The notes beneath the pieces are model-generated. The model made no database searches, was not told the origin of the DNA, and saw nothing but the letters and a program-made list of their open reading frames with translations. A program made the translations under genes and the position numbers. Positions 1 through 10,622 of a DNA stretch of 64,000 bases are shown one piece after another (positions within the stretch are counted from its first letter, which is position 1; each line of letters opens with the position of its first letter). Source of the stretch: Tetradesmus obliquus (Eukaryota > Chlorophyta > Chlorophyceae > Sphaeropleales > Scenedesmaceae); assembly GCA_030272155.1 (NCBI GenBank), contig CP126191.1, forward strand, positions 6,842,501 through 6,906,500. The letters are read 5' to 3'.

Positions 1-1579
1 TCCAGCGCCGCCCGCAGCTGCGCCTCGTGCGTGCGCCTGGCGCGTCGCTTGGCATCCAGCAGCCGCTGCCGCTTGGCCAGCTGCACACACACGCAGCATA
101 CGACGTGCAACAGACACAGTTGACTATAAGCTTATCTTGCCACAGGCTTTCGCCAATTGCTGGCAGGATGTGTGCTATGTACACTGCGCTGAGCCAGGAT
201 TGCCTGTGACACCCAGCAAGCAGGCAAATTACAGCAACAGTCAGACAAAACTTTGTGGCAATATGCCAGCAGCTAGCTCGACAGCGTCAAACCTCCTGCA
301 CTGCTGCTGCACGTGCTGCCAGCGGCTGCAGCGCGCACCTGCTTCTCCGCCCTCGCCACTGCTGCCTGCTTAGCCAGCTTGCGCGCTGCCGCCACCACTG
401 CGGCATGGTTGGGGTCCAGCGGTGCAACCAGGCCCTGCTGCATGGCTGACGAGGACAGGCCCAGCCCCCGCAGGTATGCACGGTTGGCGGCCACACGCGC
501 CTGGCCGCCAAATCATGTAGATTCACAGCAGAACAGAGCGAGCAGGAACAGCCAGCAACAAATTTGAAGCAGAACAGGGAAAGCAGGAACACGGCAGATT
601 GTGTCTTGGTGTTGACGTGCAGCAGATACGGGGCTCAACCCCAGTGGTGGCAGGTTTACTGTACAGCCCCATGTGCAACCCCTCTGTGCAGACAACTGCC
701 AGCCGTACGCCGTGCATGGCATGCAACTAAACACAACTCCTTTGCGTTGAGCTTATAAGCCACCTTTGCAGCGCCCGCTCACCTCCCTGGCCAGTGCCAG
801 TGATGACAGGTACTCCACCTCCTCCTCATCACTCTCAGCAGCAGCACCATCAGCAGCAGCTGCCGCCTCGTCTGCATTGCCGTCAGCCTCCTCAGCAGGG
901 TACAGCGGCTGCTGCTGCCGCTGCTGCTGCCAGCCGGGGCCTGCTGCAGGCCCGCTGCTGCTGCTGCCGGGCTGCCCTACCAGCCTGTCCAGTGTGTCCC
1001 AGCAGACCAGGTCGGCGCTGGGATGCTGCAAGTCAAACAGCACCTGCTCTGCTTCACTCATACCTGCAGCTTCTGTTTCACATACCGTGATCACATCCTC
1101 TGCTGCTGCCTGCTGCTGCTGCTGCTGCTGGTGGTGGTGCGCCTGCTGCCGCCGCCACACCACGCACACCTTGTGCAGCAGCGCCTGCACGGCCCGCATC
1201 AGCGCAGGCTGCTCCAGCAGCACAGCACGCAGCAGCGGGTCGGCAGTGCAGCCCAGGATGGCACCCTGGCTGAGGCAGATGGGAGCCACCCGCAGCAGCA
1301 CAGACGGCTTCACAGCAGGGGCCTGCGGCACAGCAGCTTGCTCTGCTGCAGGATCTTCTGCAGCATCCTCTGCAGCATCCTCTGCAGCATTGTCTGCAGC
1401 ATCTGGCTCATGAACATCCCCTGCAGCAGTACTTGCTCGTGAGCTGCCTGCGACACAGTCCATGCCGACTCCCCTGCTGCTGCCTGATGCGTTGTCTGCT
1501 GCACCCTGGCATGGCGACTCTGGTGTGCACCGGCTGCTGGTGTTGCCAGCAGCGTCTGGAGCATCTCTGCTCTCAGCAA

Positions 1580-1619
<40 letters not shown>

Positions 1620-2054
1620 CTTTGTGCGTTCTCTGCAGGTGCGCTTCTTCTTGCTGGCTGCCGCCTTGAATGCTGCTGGACGCTTTCTTGCACCCTGCAC
1701 TTTGGCACCACTCGCAGTTGCTGTCAATGCGGCTGCTGCTGGTGCTGCTGGTGGTGCTGCTGCTGCTGCTTGAGCTGCTGGCATGGCCACAGGCAGCGCA
1801 GCAAGCATTGCTGGGTCCTGCGGATCTACCTGTTCACCGACTGCCTGCCTGTTGTGCCACCTGGTACTGCCAGCAACAGCAGCTCTGCGCGCTGCAGCCC
1901 GGCTCAAGCAGCGCTTGGCTGCTTTGTGCTTGTGATGGGCTTGCTTCAGAGCAGCTTTGTGCGGCTGCACTTTGTACAGAAGCTGCGCGCTGCTGTTTGC
2001 TGCTGTCCCTCTGGCGCCTGCAACGGCAGGGAAGGCAAACACCGGGGCACTTGC

Positions 2055-2097
<43 letters not shown>

Positions 2098-3446
2098 AGC
2101 TCCTGTGCTCGCCGCATCAGCGCCAGCTGCAGCTGCAGCTTGTGCTGGGGCAGCAGCAGTTGATGCTGCTGCTGCTGCTGCTGCACCACAGGTGTTGCTG
2201 CCTGCGGCGGTTGCAGCACTGGCCTCACGTTGGGCCCCTGAACTTGCTGCAGCTGCTGTGCCCAGATGTGTGGCAGCAGCATGTGCTGCTGCGGGGCCGC
2301 CACCAGCTGCAGTTGCTGCACTAGCTGCTGTGGCAGACCTGCCATAAAGCCTTGGCTGGGCAGCACATGGACAAACCGCAGCACTGTACCGCCCACTGGC
2401 TGCACTGGCAGCATTGGTGCTGGTAGTACAACACTCTGCTGCTGGTGCTGGTGCTGGTGCTGGTGCTGGTGCTGGTGCTGGTGCTGGTGCTGGTGCTGGT
2501 GCTGGTGCTGGTGCTGGTGCTGGTGCTGGTGCTGCAGGGTTGACAGCTGAGGGGCAACAGTGACTTCAGCAGCAGGCAGCTGCCATGTGTCTGCAACTGT
2601 TCGTTGCAGGACTGCACTTGTCAGCTGCAGCTGCAGCGTGTGCTGCTGCTGCTGGTTGGCCTCAGCATCACCAGTAGGCTCAGCATCTGGTGCCGCTGCT
2701 GACAATTCATGCAGTGCCTCAGTCTGTGCTCGGCATGGCTGCTGACGCTGCTCTTGCTGCTGCTGCTGCGGCGGCTGCTGTCCCGGGGCAGCGCTGTCAG
2801 CACAGTGCAGCAAACCAGCAGCTCCTGTGCTAGTGCAGTCTGCAGCCGTGCCTGCTGAGTCGCCACTGCCTCCAGCACTGTCTGCATTGCCAGGTAAGAT
2901 CATAACCAATACCGCCTTGTCATCGCCACATGTACATGCCCCAGCAGCAGTGCTGCTGTCCTTGGTGATTCCTGCAGCCTCTTGCGCACCTGAAGCTGCT
3001 GCAGCAGGTGTGTTTATTGCGTCTGGTGGCAGCCGCTGTTGCTGCTGGGGCAGGTTTGGGGAATCTCTGCTCTGCTCTGTTTGCTCCTGCTGCTGCTGAT
3101 GCTGCTGCTGCTGCTCTGACGGCTGCTGCTCATGCTGCCCTGGCTGCTGCAGGGAGCTGACTGCCCACTGTTGCAGTTCTAGGCCTGTGCTGCCATCACA
3201 GCAGTGCCCAGGAACAGCAGCAACAGCATCACCCTGGCTGCCACAGCTGCCGTGTGAGGCATCAGCTGCAGGCATGTCACCTTGCTGCTCACCGCTGTGC
3301 TGCACCACGAAGCCTGGCTGCTGCTCCTGACTAGATCCAGGCTCAACTGCTGGTTCTGGTTCTGGTTCTGGTTCCTGTTTTGGTTCTTGTTCGTGTTCTT
3401 GCTTCGGTTCTGGTTGTGGTTCTGGTGGTGGTTCTGGTGGTGGGGG

Positions 3447-3479
<33 letters not shown>

Positions 3480-3550
3480 ATCTGCAGGCTGCTGCTGTGG
3501 TGGCTGCTCTGTATCATGGCTCACAGCAAGCCCCTCGCCACCATCACCTG

Positions 3551-3588
<38 letters not shown>

Positions 3589-4319
3589 TCCTGCTGCTGT
3601 CCCTGCTGCTGGTCCTGCTGCTGAACCTGCTGTTGCTCAGATACCAGCAGCACCTGCTGCTGCTGCTCCTGCAGACAAGCGTGCAATATCAGTTGCTGCC
3701 GCCGCTGCAGCAGCACAATCTGCTCCTGCACCACACGCAGCAGCCAGCCTGACAGCATCTGCTGCACAGACACAGCCAAGAAAGCCAGGCCAGGAGACTC
3801 TTCAGTGACAGCAGCTGCTGCTGTGCTCTTCTCGCCGCCTGATGCAGTTCCCACACATGCATCAGGCAGGCCGTCCTCTGCAGGCAATGCTGCTGCTGGT
3901 GCCTGTGTGCCTGCTGCTGCTCCTGCTGCTGTGCTGCTCAGCTCAGCATTGCCTCCTGCACCTGCACTCTGCTGCTGCACTTGCAGCTGCTCCCTTTTGT
4001 GCCGCTTGTGTGCTGCCATTGGTGAGTTGGGGCTGTCACTGGGGCTGCTGCCGCTGGGACTATTGCTGCTGCCCTGCTTCTTTCCTGCTGGCCGGTCACA
4101 TTGCTGCTCAGCAGGCCGCTTGTCACCCACACTGGGCGGCCGCTGCTGCTGCTGCTGCTGCCGGTGCTGCTGCTGCTGCTGTTGCTCATCAGCTTGATTG
4201 TCTGCTGGCTCCCCTTCTGCTATCAAGTGGGCTTGTCCGTTGCTGCCTTTGCCGTAGGGACCGACTGTGCCCTGCTGCTGGTCACGCTGAGCTGTTCCAA
4301 CGTCCTGCACGCCACGTTC

Positions 4320-4365
<46 letters not shown>

Positions 4366-7300
4366 ATCAATCCAGCTGCTGCACCGGTCCCTGCCCTTGT
4401 TGCATCTTCTGCAAGTGACGTTGTCTTCTGCTGCTGCAGCAGCAGCCGTGCCTCCTTGGTGCTGACCTGGCCAGCAGCTGCCTTGCACATGTACGCAACA
4501 GCCAGACCCTCACGCAGCTGAGCAGCAGCATCAGCCAGCACAGCAACAATACGGGCGGCATCTGCTGGCACAATGGGTGTTGCTGCCGCCGCCGCCGCTG
4601 CCGCAGCAACCTCTGCTGCTGCATTGGCTGCTGCTGCTGACGCCTGCTTGCTGGCCACCTTTGTGGCGTTGCTTCTGGTGCAATGGTAATGAAGATGACT
4701 GCCGACCGGATTGGCGTCACCTGCAAGTTTGGCGCCGTTTTGGGCTGCTGCTGCCAAGGCTGCTGCCTCTGCCTCTGCCACTGCTGCCTGCTGCTTCAGG
4801 GCCTGCTCCAATGCAGGCAGCAGCAGCTTAGCTCTGGGCCCCACATCTGCAGCCTTGTGCTGCTGCAGGGCCTCATGCAGCGGCATGCGAGCCTGCATCA
4901 GGCATAAAAACCAAATGGTCAGCAGCAGCGACAACAGCGCTCTGTATGCAATCTGCTGCATGGTGCACCGCTGCACTGCATGGTACAGCCAAAGCAGCTG
5001 CCTAGCTGCACATCTAGCCGCGTAATGCAGCAGCAGCAGCAGCTCACCTGCAGCTCTGCTGGGGGTGCCTCCCCTGCATCCCCCATGTCTGCGTCAGCAG
5101 CAACACCACCTCCAGCAGCAGCAGCAGCATCACCACCAGCAGCAGCAGCCGCACCAGCGCCGCCTGGGCCCTTGTGGCCGCCAGGCCCAGCCGCCAGCTC
5201 CAGGCTGGCCATGCCTGCCAGCTCCACGCGGCTCTGCGGCGTGGCGCAGCTTGTATGCGGCGGCCTGCATGCACACACACATACATATCACAACATCAAG
5301 CACTCTCAACCTGCAGCACACAGTGTGACACCCACATTGTGCATATGCAAACCTGCGCTAAAAATATGCAGTTAACAAGTACAGCCAGGTTGAACTAGCA
5401 AGTCCGTCACACACACAGCACAGCAGTCCCGGCCACGCGCACCGCAGCATGCTGCAGGTCCAGTCGCCGGCCCCTCCTTTCAGTGCGGCCAGCTGCTGCC
5501 AGCTGATGATGCGCCACAGCCCGCAGCCGCTGCACTGCACCCAGTGGTCGCGCGCGTGCTGTTCCGCATGGCGCCGCAGCCGCGCCAGCAGCTGGTAGAA
5601 GCCTGGTGATGCCATGAAGGGCTTGTCGATGGGGATGTTGGGCTCGCCCCAGGGCGCAAAGCCCTCAAAGAAGCGCTCATACAGCGCCCTGCACATGATG
5701 CACGAGGGAGGGATTGCATTAACAATGCATGGGTCAGCTGCTGTGTGCTACAAACTAGGATATGTGTCTGTTGTGCATCTGCTGCAGGTGCAGGGTGTGT
5801 GGCGCGTGCACGGCTGTGTGAGCCGAATCACGCTGCGATGGCCAACATTCCAGCTGGCCGCTGCTGCCCGCATTGTGGCCAGCCCTCCTCCATGATAACA
5901 CCTCCCTCAAGGATTGCCGCTGCTACTTTGCTGCTTGTGGTGAACAGCTGTCCCCGCACCTTGCAGGTTTTGCGAAATGCTATTCCACAAATGCCCAGGC
6001 AGCGCAGCAGCACACGCTCTACCTTCATCATCACCTGCAGTCGTGTTTTGCGATGCAGAAGACCACCACGCCAAACCCAATGGGGCTCTTGTCGTAGTCC
6101 TTGAACTTTGCAGAGCTGCGGCGCAGCAGCACGCGCGGGTAGGGCCGCAGCCGCTGGAAGTAGGCCGTGTCTGTGCTGTTGCGGCAGATGAGCAGCACCG
6201 CGGGCACGTTGCCGCTCTCCACCTCGTCAATGGCCCTGCATTGCATTGCATTGCGGCGCATGTGGTAGCGTGAGAGAGTGGTGAGGCTGATGCGCAGCAG
6301 GACTGCAGGCACTGACGTAGCAGGTAGTGTACTGCCTACTACCTTGGTAGCTTACATTACACGTTGTACACCCTGGCTGGGAGCTTGCCTCTAGAGAAGG
6401 CTAGCTCCGGTGCAGATCATGTGTCCTGCAGCCTTGCATGTTGCAGCAGGTGCATTGTAACATTCACCAAATGCAGATACAGCAGCTGGGTGGTTGATGC
6501 AGCCTGCGGTGCATGCCTGTGGCGCTCACCTGTTGACAAACTTCCACTGCACTTGAGCCCTGCAGGTACACAGCGCAACCGGCAGCACACGCAGTGCAAG
6601 GCAGTTGATTCAGCCATCTGCTGCACAATAAAAAGCAGTTGTTGCCGCAGTGCGGTGCACGGCTGAAGCCATGCGAATGCTGCCATCATCCTTAAGCAAT
6701 TCACTGCTGTCCTGCCAACGCCCATGCACACTCGTGCCAGTGACGCCGTCCAAGAACAGCTACGCAGAAACACACAGCAGTCCAAGCCGGCACAGCAACC
6801 GTGCATGTTCTTCCGTGCCGGCCGCAGGCTGTGGCAGCTGGCCGGCAGCACCCCTTGAAGCCGAGTGCTGCCAGCGCCACCGCACCTGAAGTCCGGGTTG
6901 AGTAGCACGTGGTAGCCCTTCCACGCATTGGCTGGCTTCAGGCCATCATCACGCTTGTCATACAGCACCTCCGCAGGAATGTTGGGCTCCAGCTGCAGCA
7001 TCGAAGTATCGGAGAAAAGGTGAGAAGTACACTGAGCACAGCAGTTTGCATACCACAGCACTGCACAAACAGCACCTTGCACTCACGGGTTGTCAAATAG
7101 TTGCAGCCACCCTAAACAGTAGGGTGCGGCCCCAGCGCCGCATTCACGCAACATGGCAGGTGAGGAAAACAAGCGAAAGCTGCATTCGCCGCACCGCCAT
7201 TCCTGCTGCTGTTGAGTGGCAGGCAGGGCCACACAGCGGCAGCATCCTGGTACTACCACTGTACGCAATCATAGTTCGCTACAATCACCCTGCTGTTACA

Positions 7301-7904
7301 GTTGAAGCAGACTGGCAGCTGCAGCACAGCACAACATGCGCTGTGCAACCAGCTGCCAGCTGACTGAAAGTGCTCGACGCCACACACCTTAAAGGTGCAG
7401 GCGGCGTCCACTATTTTGAAGCTGGATCACCATTACCTAAATACACGCATCGCCACACACCTTGGAGTTGCAGGCGGGGTCTAGCAGGCCGGCGATGAAG
7501 GGCTGCTCCGGAGTGGGCCGCTGCAGCACAGCCAGGCAGGGCCAGGCCGGGCAGGCAGGGCCAGGCCGGGCAGGCAGGGCAGCAGGCAGCGCGATGGCAT
7601 GCAGCTTCACTAGGAGGTGGGATACCGTACTGTTGCATATCAATATGCATGTGTCAGCAGCCAGCTCACAGGTGCAACGAGCCCGCAAGCAACCACACTG
7701 AATGCAGCGCTTGTTTACACACACATGCAAGCTGGTCCGTCCTGTGCTGTTTGTGGTGGTATGCGCGCCACGCACCGGCAGCTGGAAGACGCTGAAGGCT
7801 GCCGTGCTGATGATCCAGTCCGGGGTGAGCCCCATGCGCTCAGCAGTGGCACCCAGCCCCGCAGCCTGAGCCAGCAGCTCCTCCTCTGGCAGCACTGCCA
7901 CCTG

Positions 7905-7937
<33 letters not shown>

Positions 7938-10404
7938 GCAGGCCAGCTCAGAGGCAGTGGCCGTGCCAAGTGCTTGAGCAGGACAGCTGCAGCACATGTC
8001 GCAGCTCGCCAGGATACAGCGCGCGCAGCAGCAAGCCTCCCGTCACACGACCTATTGCGTGCTGCGCTGTATGCACACTTTGCGGCACAGCCACTAGTTG
8101 TGGTACTGGGCTGCTGCCGCCGCTGCTGCTACTACCAGCCAGCTGGTTGGCTGCTGCTGCAGCGGCTGCCGGCTCACCGTGTTTGCGGCGCTGCATGCTG
8201 GGCAGGTCCACTGCTGCATGTCTCGGGGGAACTCAGCCGGCGTCAGTGCAGGCGGGCAGCAGCACAGTGCATGCAGCCAGCGCCTGCAGCTGCTGCAGCG
8301 CATGTCAGGCACCTCCTCCCTGCACACGTCACAGCTGCCCCACACATTGCCAGCCACCACACAGCCGCTGCCTGCACTGCTGCTGCTGCTGCTACTGTCA
8401 GCTCCAGCCGACCCTGCGCCTGGTGCAGCACCAACCGCACCACCAACACCAGCTGCTGCTGCTGCTGCTGCCAGCGCAGCAGCTCCCGCGGCATGGCTGC
8501 TGCCGGCTGGCGCGTGCGGGTGCAGCAGCGCATTGAGCCGCTGCCGTGCTGCTGCCTGCAGCGCATCCAGCTGGTAAGTCTTGCCCATGCGGGCCATCCT
8601 GGAGGTCTCCTCCTTTGGGCTGTCTGCCCTGCCTTCCAGCTCATCAATGGTGGCAGTCACCAGCTTCAGCCTGCACGTGTTGTGGCAAGCAGCGCAGTGC
8701 ACAAGCGTGCGGTGGCGAGTATTGATCAAAGCTGACAGGCTGCCATACATCCTCCAGGCACCATAAGAGCTGGTCATCATGCTTTACATGGCAGTCTGGC
8801 GCATCTACTTGTTGCCATCACCAGTTGGAGCTTGGCTCTCATCACACACACCTCACACACCACTTTGTTGGCGCGCTTGCCCCACAGCTGCACAATCTAC
8901 ACAGCAAGCACCATGTTAGCCCAACGCACCACTTTGTCATCTCTCCTTCATAACAGTCAAACATAACACGTTACTTTGATCACTTGTTATCAGCGTAAGC
9001 CTCTGCCCCTCACTTGTTGGCGCGCTTGCCCCACAGCCGCAGCGCCTCCAGCTTCTCACCCTCCGCGCCAGCCTGCCAGCTGCTGAGCTGCTTGGGCGCC
9101 GCCCAGCTGCTGCTGTGCTCGCCGTAGAAGCGCACCAGCAGCTTGCCTGCGGCATGCATTCGGTGTTATGTGGATACGCAGTGCAGAGGTAAGGTGAAGG
9201 GGCTGATGCTCAATTGACCCTTGCACGCGTGCAATCAAACAAAGCAGCCGCTGCTGCTATGCCCTCTCAGTTTCAGCAGCTGCACCAGGCAGGTTGCAGC
9301 AACAAGGCTACATTTGCAGCGGCATTGTTGCGAGCTGTGCCTTGTGATTTGGGCTGCTGCAGGGCGCCCACCTGGCACATAGCTGGTGATGATGTCAGGC
9401 CAGGTGACCTTGGCACACAGCTCCAGGCTCCAGACCAGCGCCGGCCACGCGCAGTAGCCAGCAAGCTGCGGCGGCAGGTGCAGCAGCAAAGAGTCGTACG
9501 CCCACACACAACAGCAGCACTTTGGTTTTGAAAGGTCTGATCATGACGCTCTCACTACAACATCCCAGGCAGCAAGACAGAAGCAGCAAACGCCTGGCAG
9601 TATATCAGGTCAAGGCCAGGTGTATAACAGCCACATTAGTTAGGGTACCGTGCGTGTTTTAACTCAGCTGTGCGGGCCCTAGCAGGGCAGCGCTGCTGCC
9701 AGGCACACCTTGACCCACACTGCTGTGCCCACAGGCAGCGCCCTGCTGCGCACAGCACGCACCTCCGCCAGCACCGACTGCAGGTGGGCGCCTGAAGCAC
9801 AACAGGTGATGCAAACAACAGGTGAGCGCAGTGTGGGGCGCAGCGGCGTTAGAGAGGTTGTGTGTTAAAACTTGCCGCAGCAGCATATGCTCTTTTGAGG
9901 TCCAGGTGCCTGCTGTTCGCACGTGTCAAACAATTCCTTTTCCTATATACATGTCCCTTGCTGCTCTTTGCATTCACGGTCCTCTCTACATGCAGCAAAG
10001 GAGCAGCCAGGGAACTGCCGGCTCCACAAACATCAAGGCATATCTCAAGCTCACCATACAGCAGCGGTCTTGTAAGGATGGGTATCAGCGGCCGGGGTTT
10101 GGGCGGCCTGCCGCGCTTGCGCTTGGTGACCACTGCTGCCTCGCCCTCACCCGCAGCAGCAGCAGCAGGCTGAGCTGGGGCTGGCGGTTTCGGCTGCTGC
10201 TGCTGCTGCTGCTGCGCTGCTGCCTGGGGTCTGCTGCTGGTCTTGCTGCTGTGTTTGACTGCTGCTTCAAACTGGGCGTATGCAGCATCCTCCTCGTGCT
10301 GATGCTGCAGGATGCGGCTGAACGTGTGCTTGTGCGCTTGACGCTTCGAAGGAGGCCTGTGTGGTAGTGGTTGCTGCGGGTGGTGCACGCATGCCTTTGG
10401 CTTG

Positions 10405-10437
<33 letters not shown>

Positions 10438-10622
10438 GCTGGTGACAACGGTGCTGTTGCTGGCTGTGGCTGTTGCAAAGGGTCGGGCGTGCCATCCGCT
10501 GTTGCTGCTGCTGTTAGCTCTTCATCGATTACAGAAGAGTGTTCTGATGTGCCTGCTGCATCTAGCACGTGACCATTCATGATTGTGCATGCCACGGACC
10601 AGTGCAACCAGGTGACCAGCAC
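1..10622 (-). CDS. AT-hook/PWWP/PHD/Dam-like DNA adenine methyltransferase/CW-finger chromatin protein (3' end outside window)
   Basis: Predicted nuclear chromatin protein of at least about 2240 residues. Exons in coding order (approximate): 10055-10622, 9709-9791, 9372-9465, 9014-9146, 8178-8670, 7996-8061, 7776-7901, 7461-7521, 6886-6994, 6035-6235, 5443-5688, 5048-5264, 783-4892, 339-500, 1-80. Most junctions keep frame; the exon ending near 7996 uses a weak donor. Domains in order: AT-hook (KRKRGRPPKPRP), PWWP (GTAVWVK joined to LAGYCAWPALVWS, then LLVRFYGEH), PHD finger (Cys4-His-Cys3, ending WTCPAC), methyltransferase fold of the phage/bacterial Dam family (motif I LLDPACNSK, motif IV NPDF, then NSTDTAYFQRL), CW zinc finger (WVQCSGCGLW, WTCSM, CATPQ), Gln/Ala-rich tail with basic stretches, C-terminal charged helix. 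Inferred role: chromatin-targeted DNA N6-adenine methylation, or reading if inactive. First Met chosen at 10622; an upstream exon is possible. Confidence 0.8.
2437..2534 (+). repeat. (CTGGTG)n hexanucleotide repeat encoding His-Gln
   Basis: About 16 uninterrupted units lie inside the large coding exon. On the minus strand they encode alternating His and Gln. It is the longest pure repeat in the exon. Confidence 0.95.
4320..4366 (+). repeat. (CTG)n tract, poly-Gln in the minus-strand gene
   Basis: Roughly 15 CTG units code for a Gln run. Similar tracts in the same exon lie near 1580-1618, 2055-2096, 3551-3583 and 5033-5042. Confidence 0.95.
5048..5620 (-). other. CW-type zinc finger split by an intron
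   Basis: WVQCSGCGLW ends upstream coding at WTCSM, and splicing from about 5443 to 5264 supplies CATPQ. Together these give the W, C-x2-C, W-x-C and C-x-x-P arrangement of a CW domain. In other proteins CW domains bind methylated histone H3 lysine 4. The match appears only after splicing, which supports both the exon boundaries and the domain call. Confidence 0.82.
6037..7521 (-). other. Dam-like methyltransferase core of the chromatin gene
   Basis: Three exons splice to a continuous peptide with TPEQPF, LLDPACNSK (the DP-containing SAM-binding loop), DDGLKPANAW, LLNPDF and, in the next exon, LLICRNSTDTAYFQRL followed by RRSSAKFKDYDKSPIGFG. The order matches the phage Dam family (DP[AC] loop, DGL...W, NPPY, N[AT]TDT.WF, KF...G). 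The exon before it adds ERMGLTPDWIISTAAFSVF, matching the W-[ST]-TP region that opens that family. NPDF stands where NPPY or NPPF is expected. Confidence 0.72.
7377..7409 (-). repeat. Echo of the methyltransferase motif I exon end plus donor
   Basis: Matches the exon end and donor at 7451-7481 at about 27 of 31 positions, reading VDAACTFK against LDPACNSK, each followed by GTGTGTGGCG. Frame and family alignment select the upstream copy. Confidence 0.72.
7537..7578 (+). repeat. 19-bp tandem repeat in an intron
   Basis: Two complete copies of a GC-rich 19-bp unit (cagggccaggccgggcagg) and a partial third lie next to the methyltransferase exon, in the intron upstream of it on the coding strand. 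Confidence 0.85.
8178..8450 (-). other. PHD finger
   Basis: The translated segment shows CDVC, MRCSSC, WLHALC and WTCPAC with spacing of a Cys4-His-Cys3 PHD finger. It is preceded by a long Ala/Ser linker and followed directly by a splice donor. PHD fingers usually read histone H3 tails. Confidence 0.82.
8864..8887 (-). repeat. Echo of the PWWP-side exon end in the following intron
   Basis: A 23-base exact copy of the coding end LWGKRANK (real copy 9014-9037) lies about 150 bases into the intron. Splicing from 9014 to 8670 gives RANK-LKLVTATIDELEG in frame. The echo can be read only by an alternative route. Confidence 0.82.
9014..9791 (-). other. PWWP domain spread over three exons
   Basis: Spliced sequence reads VGTAVWVK, LAGYCAWPALVWSLELCAKV, then YVPGKLLVRFYGEHSSSW. 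This fits the PWWP pattern of a V-W-x-K strand, a G-Y-x-x-WPA core (here CAWP) and a V-R-F-[FY]-G strand. Phases at both internal introns agree. Confidence 0.8.

Noticed and set aside
2437-2534. Possible CRISPR-like array
   Set aside because: A pure hexanucleotide microsatellite without spacers inside a eukaryotic coding exon.
766-4465. Several plus-strand frames of 100-225 residues opposite the large repeat exon
   Set aside because: They encode Cys-, Leu- or Ala-only runs from CTG repeats with no domain. The minus-strand exon joins in phase to CW and coiled-coil exons.
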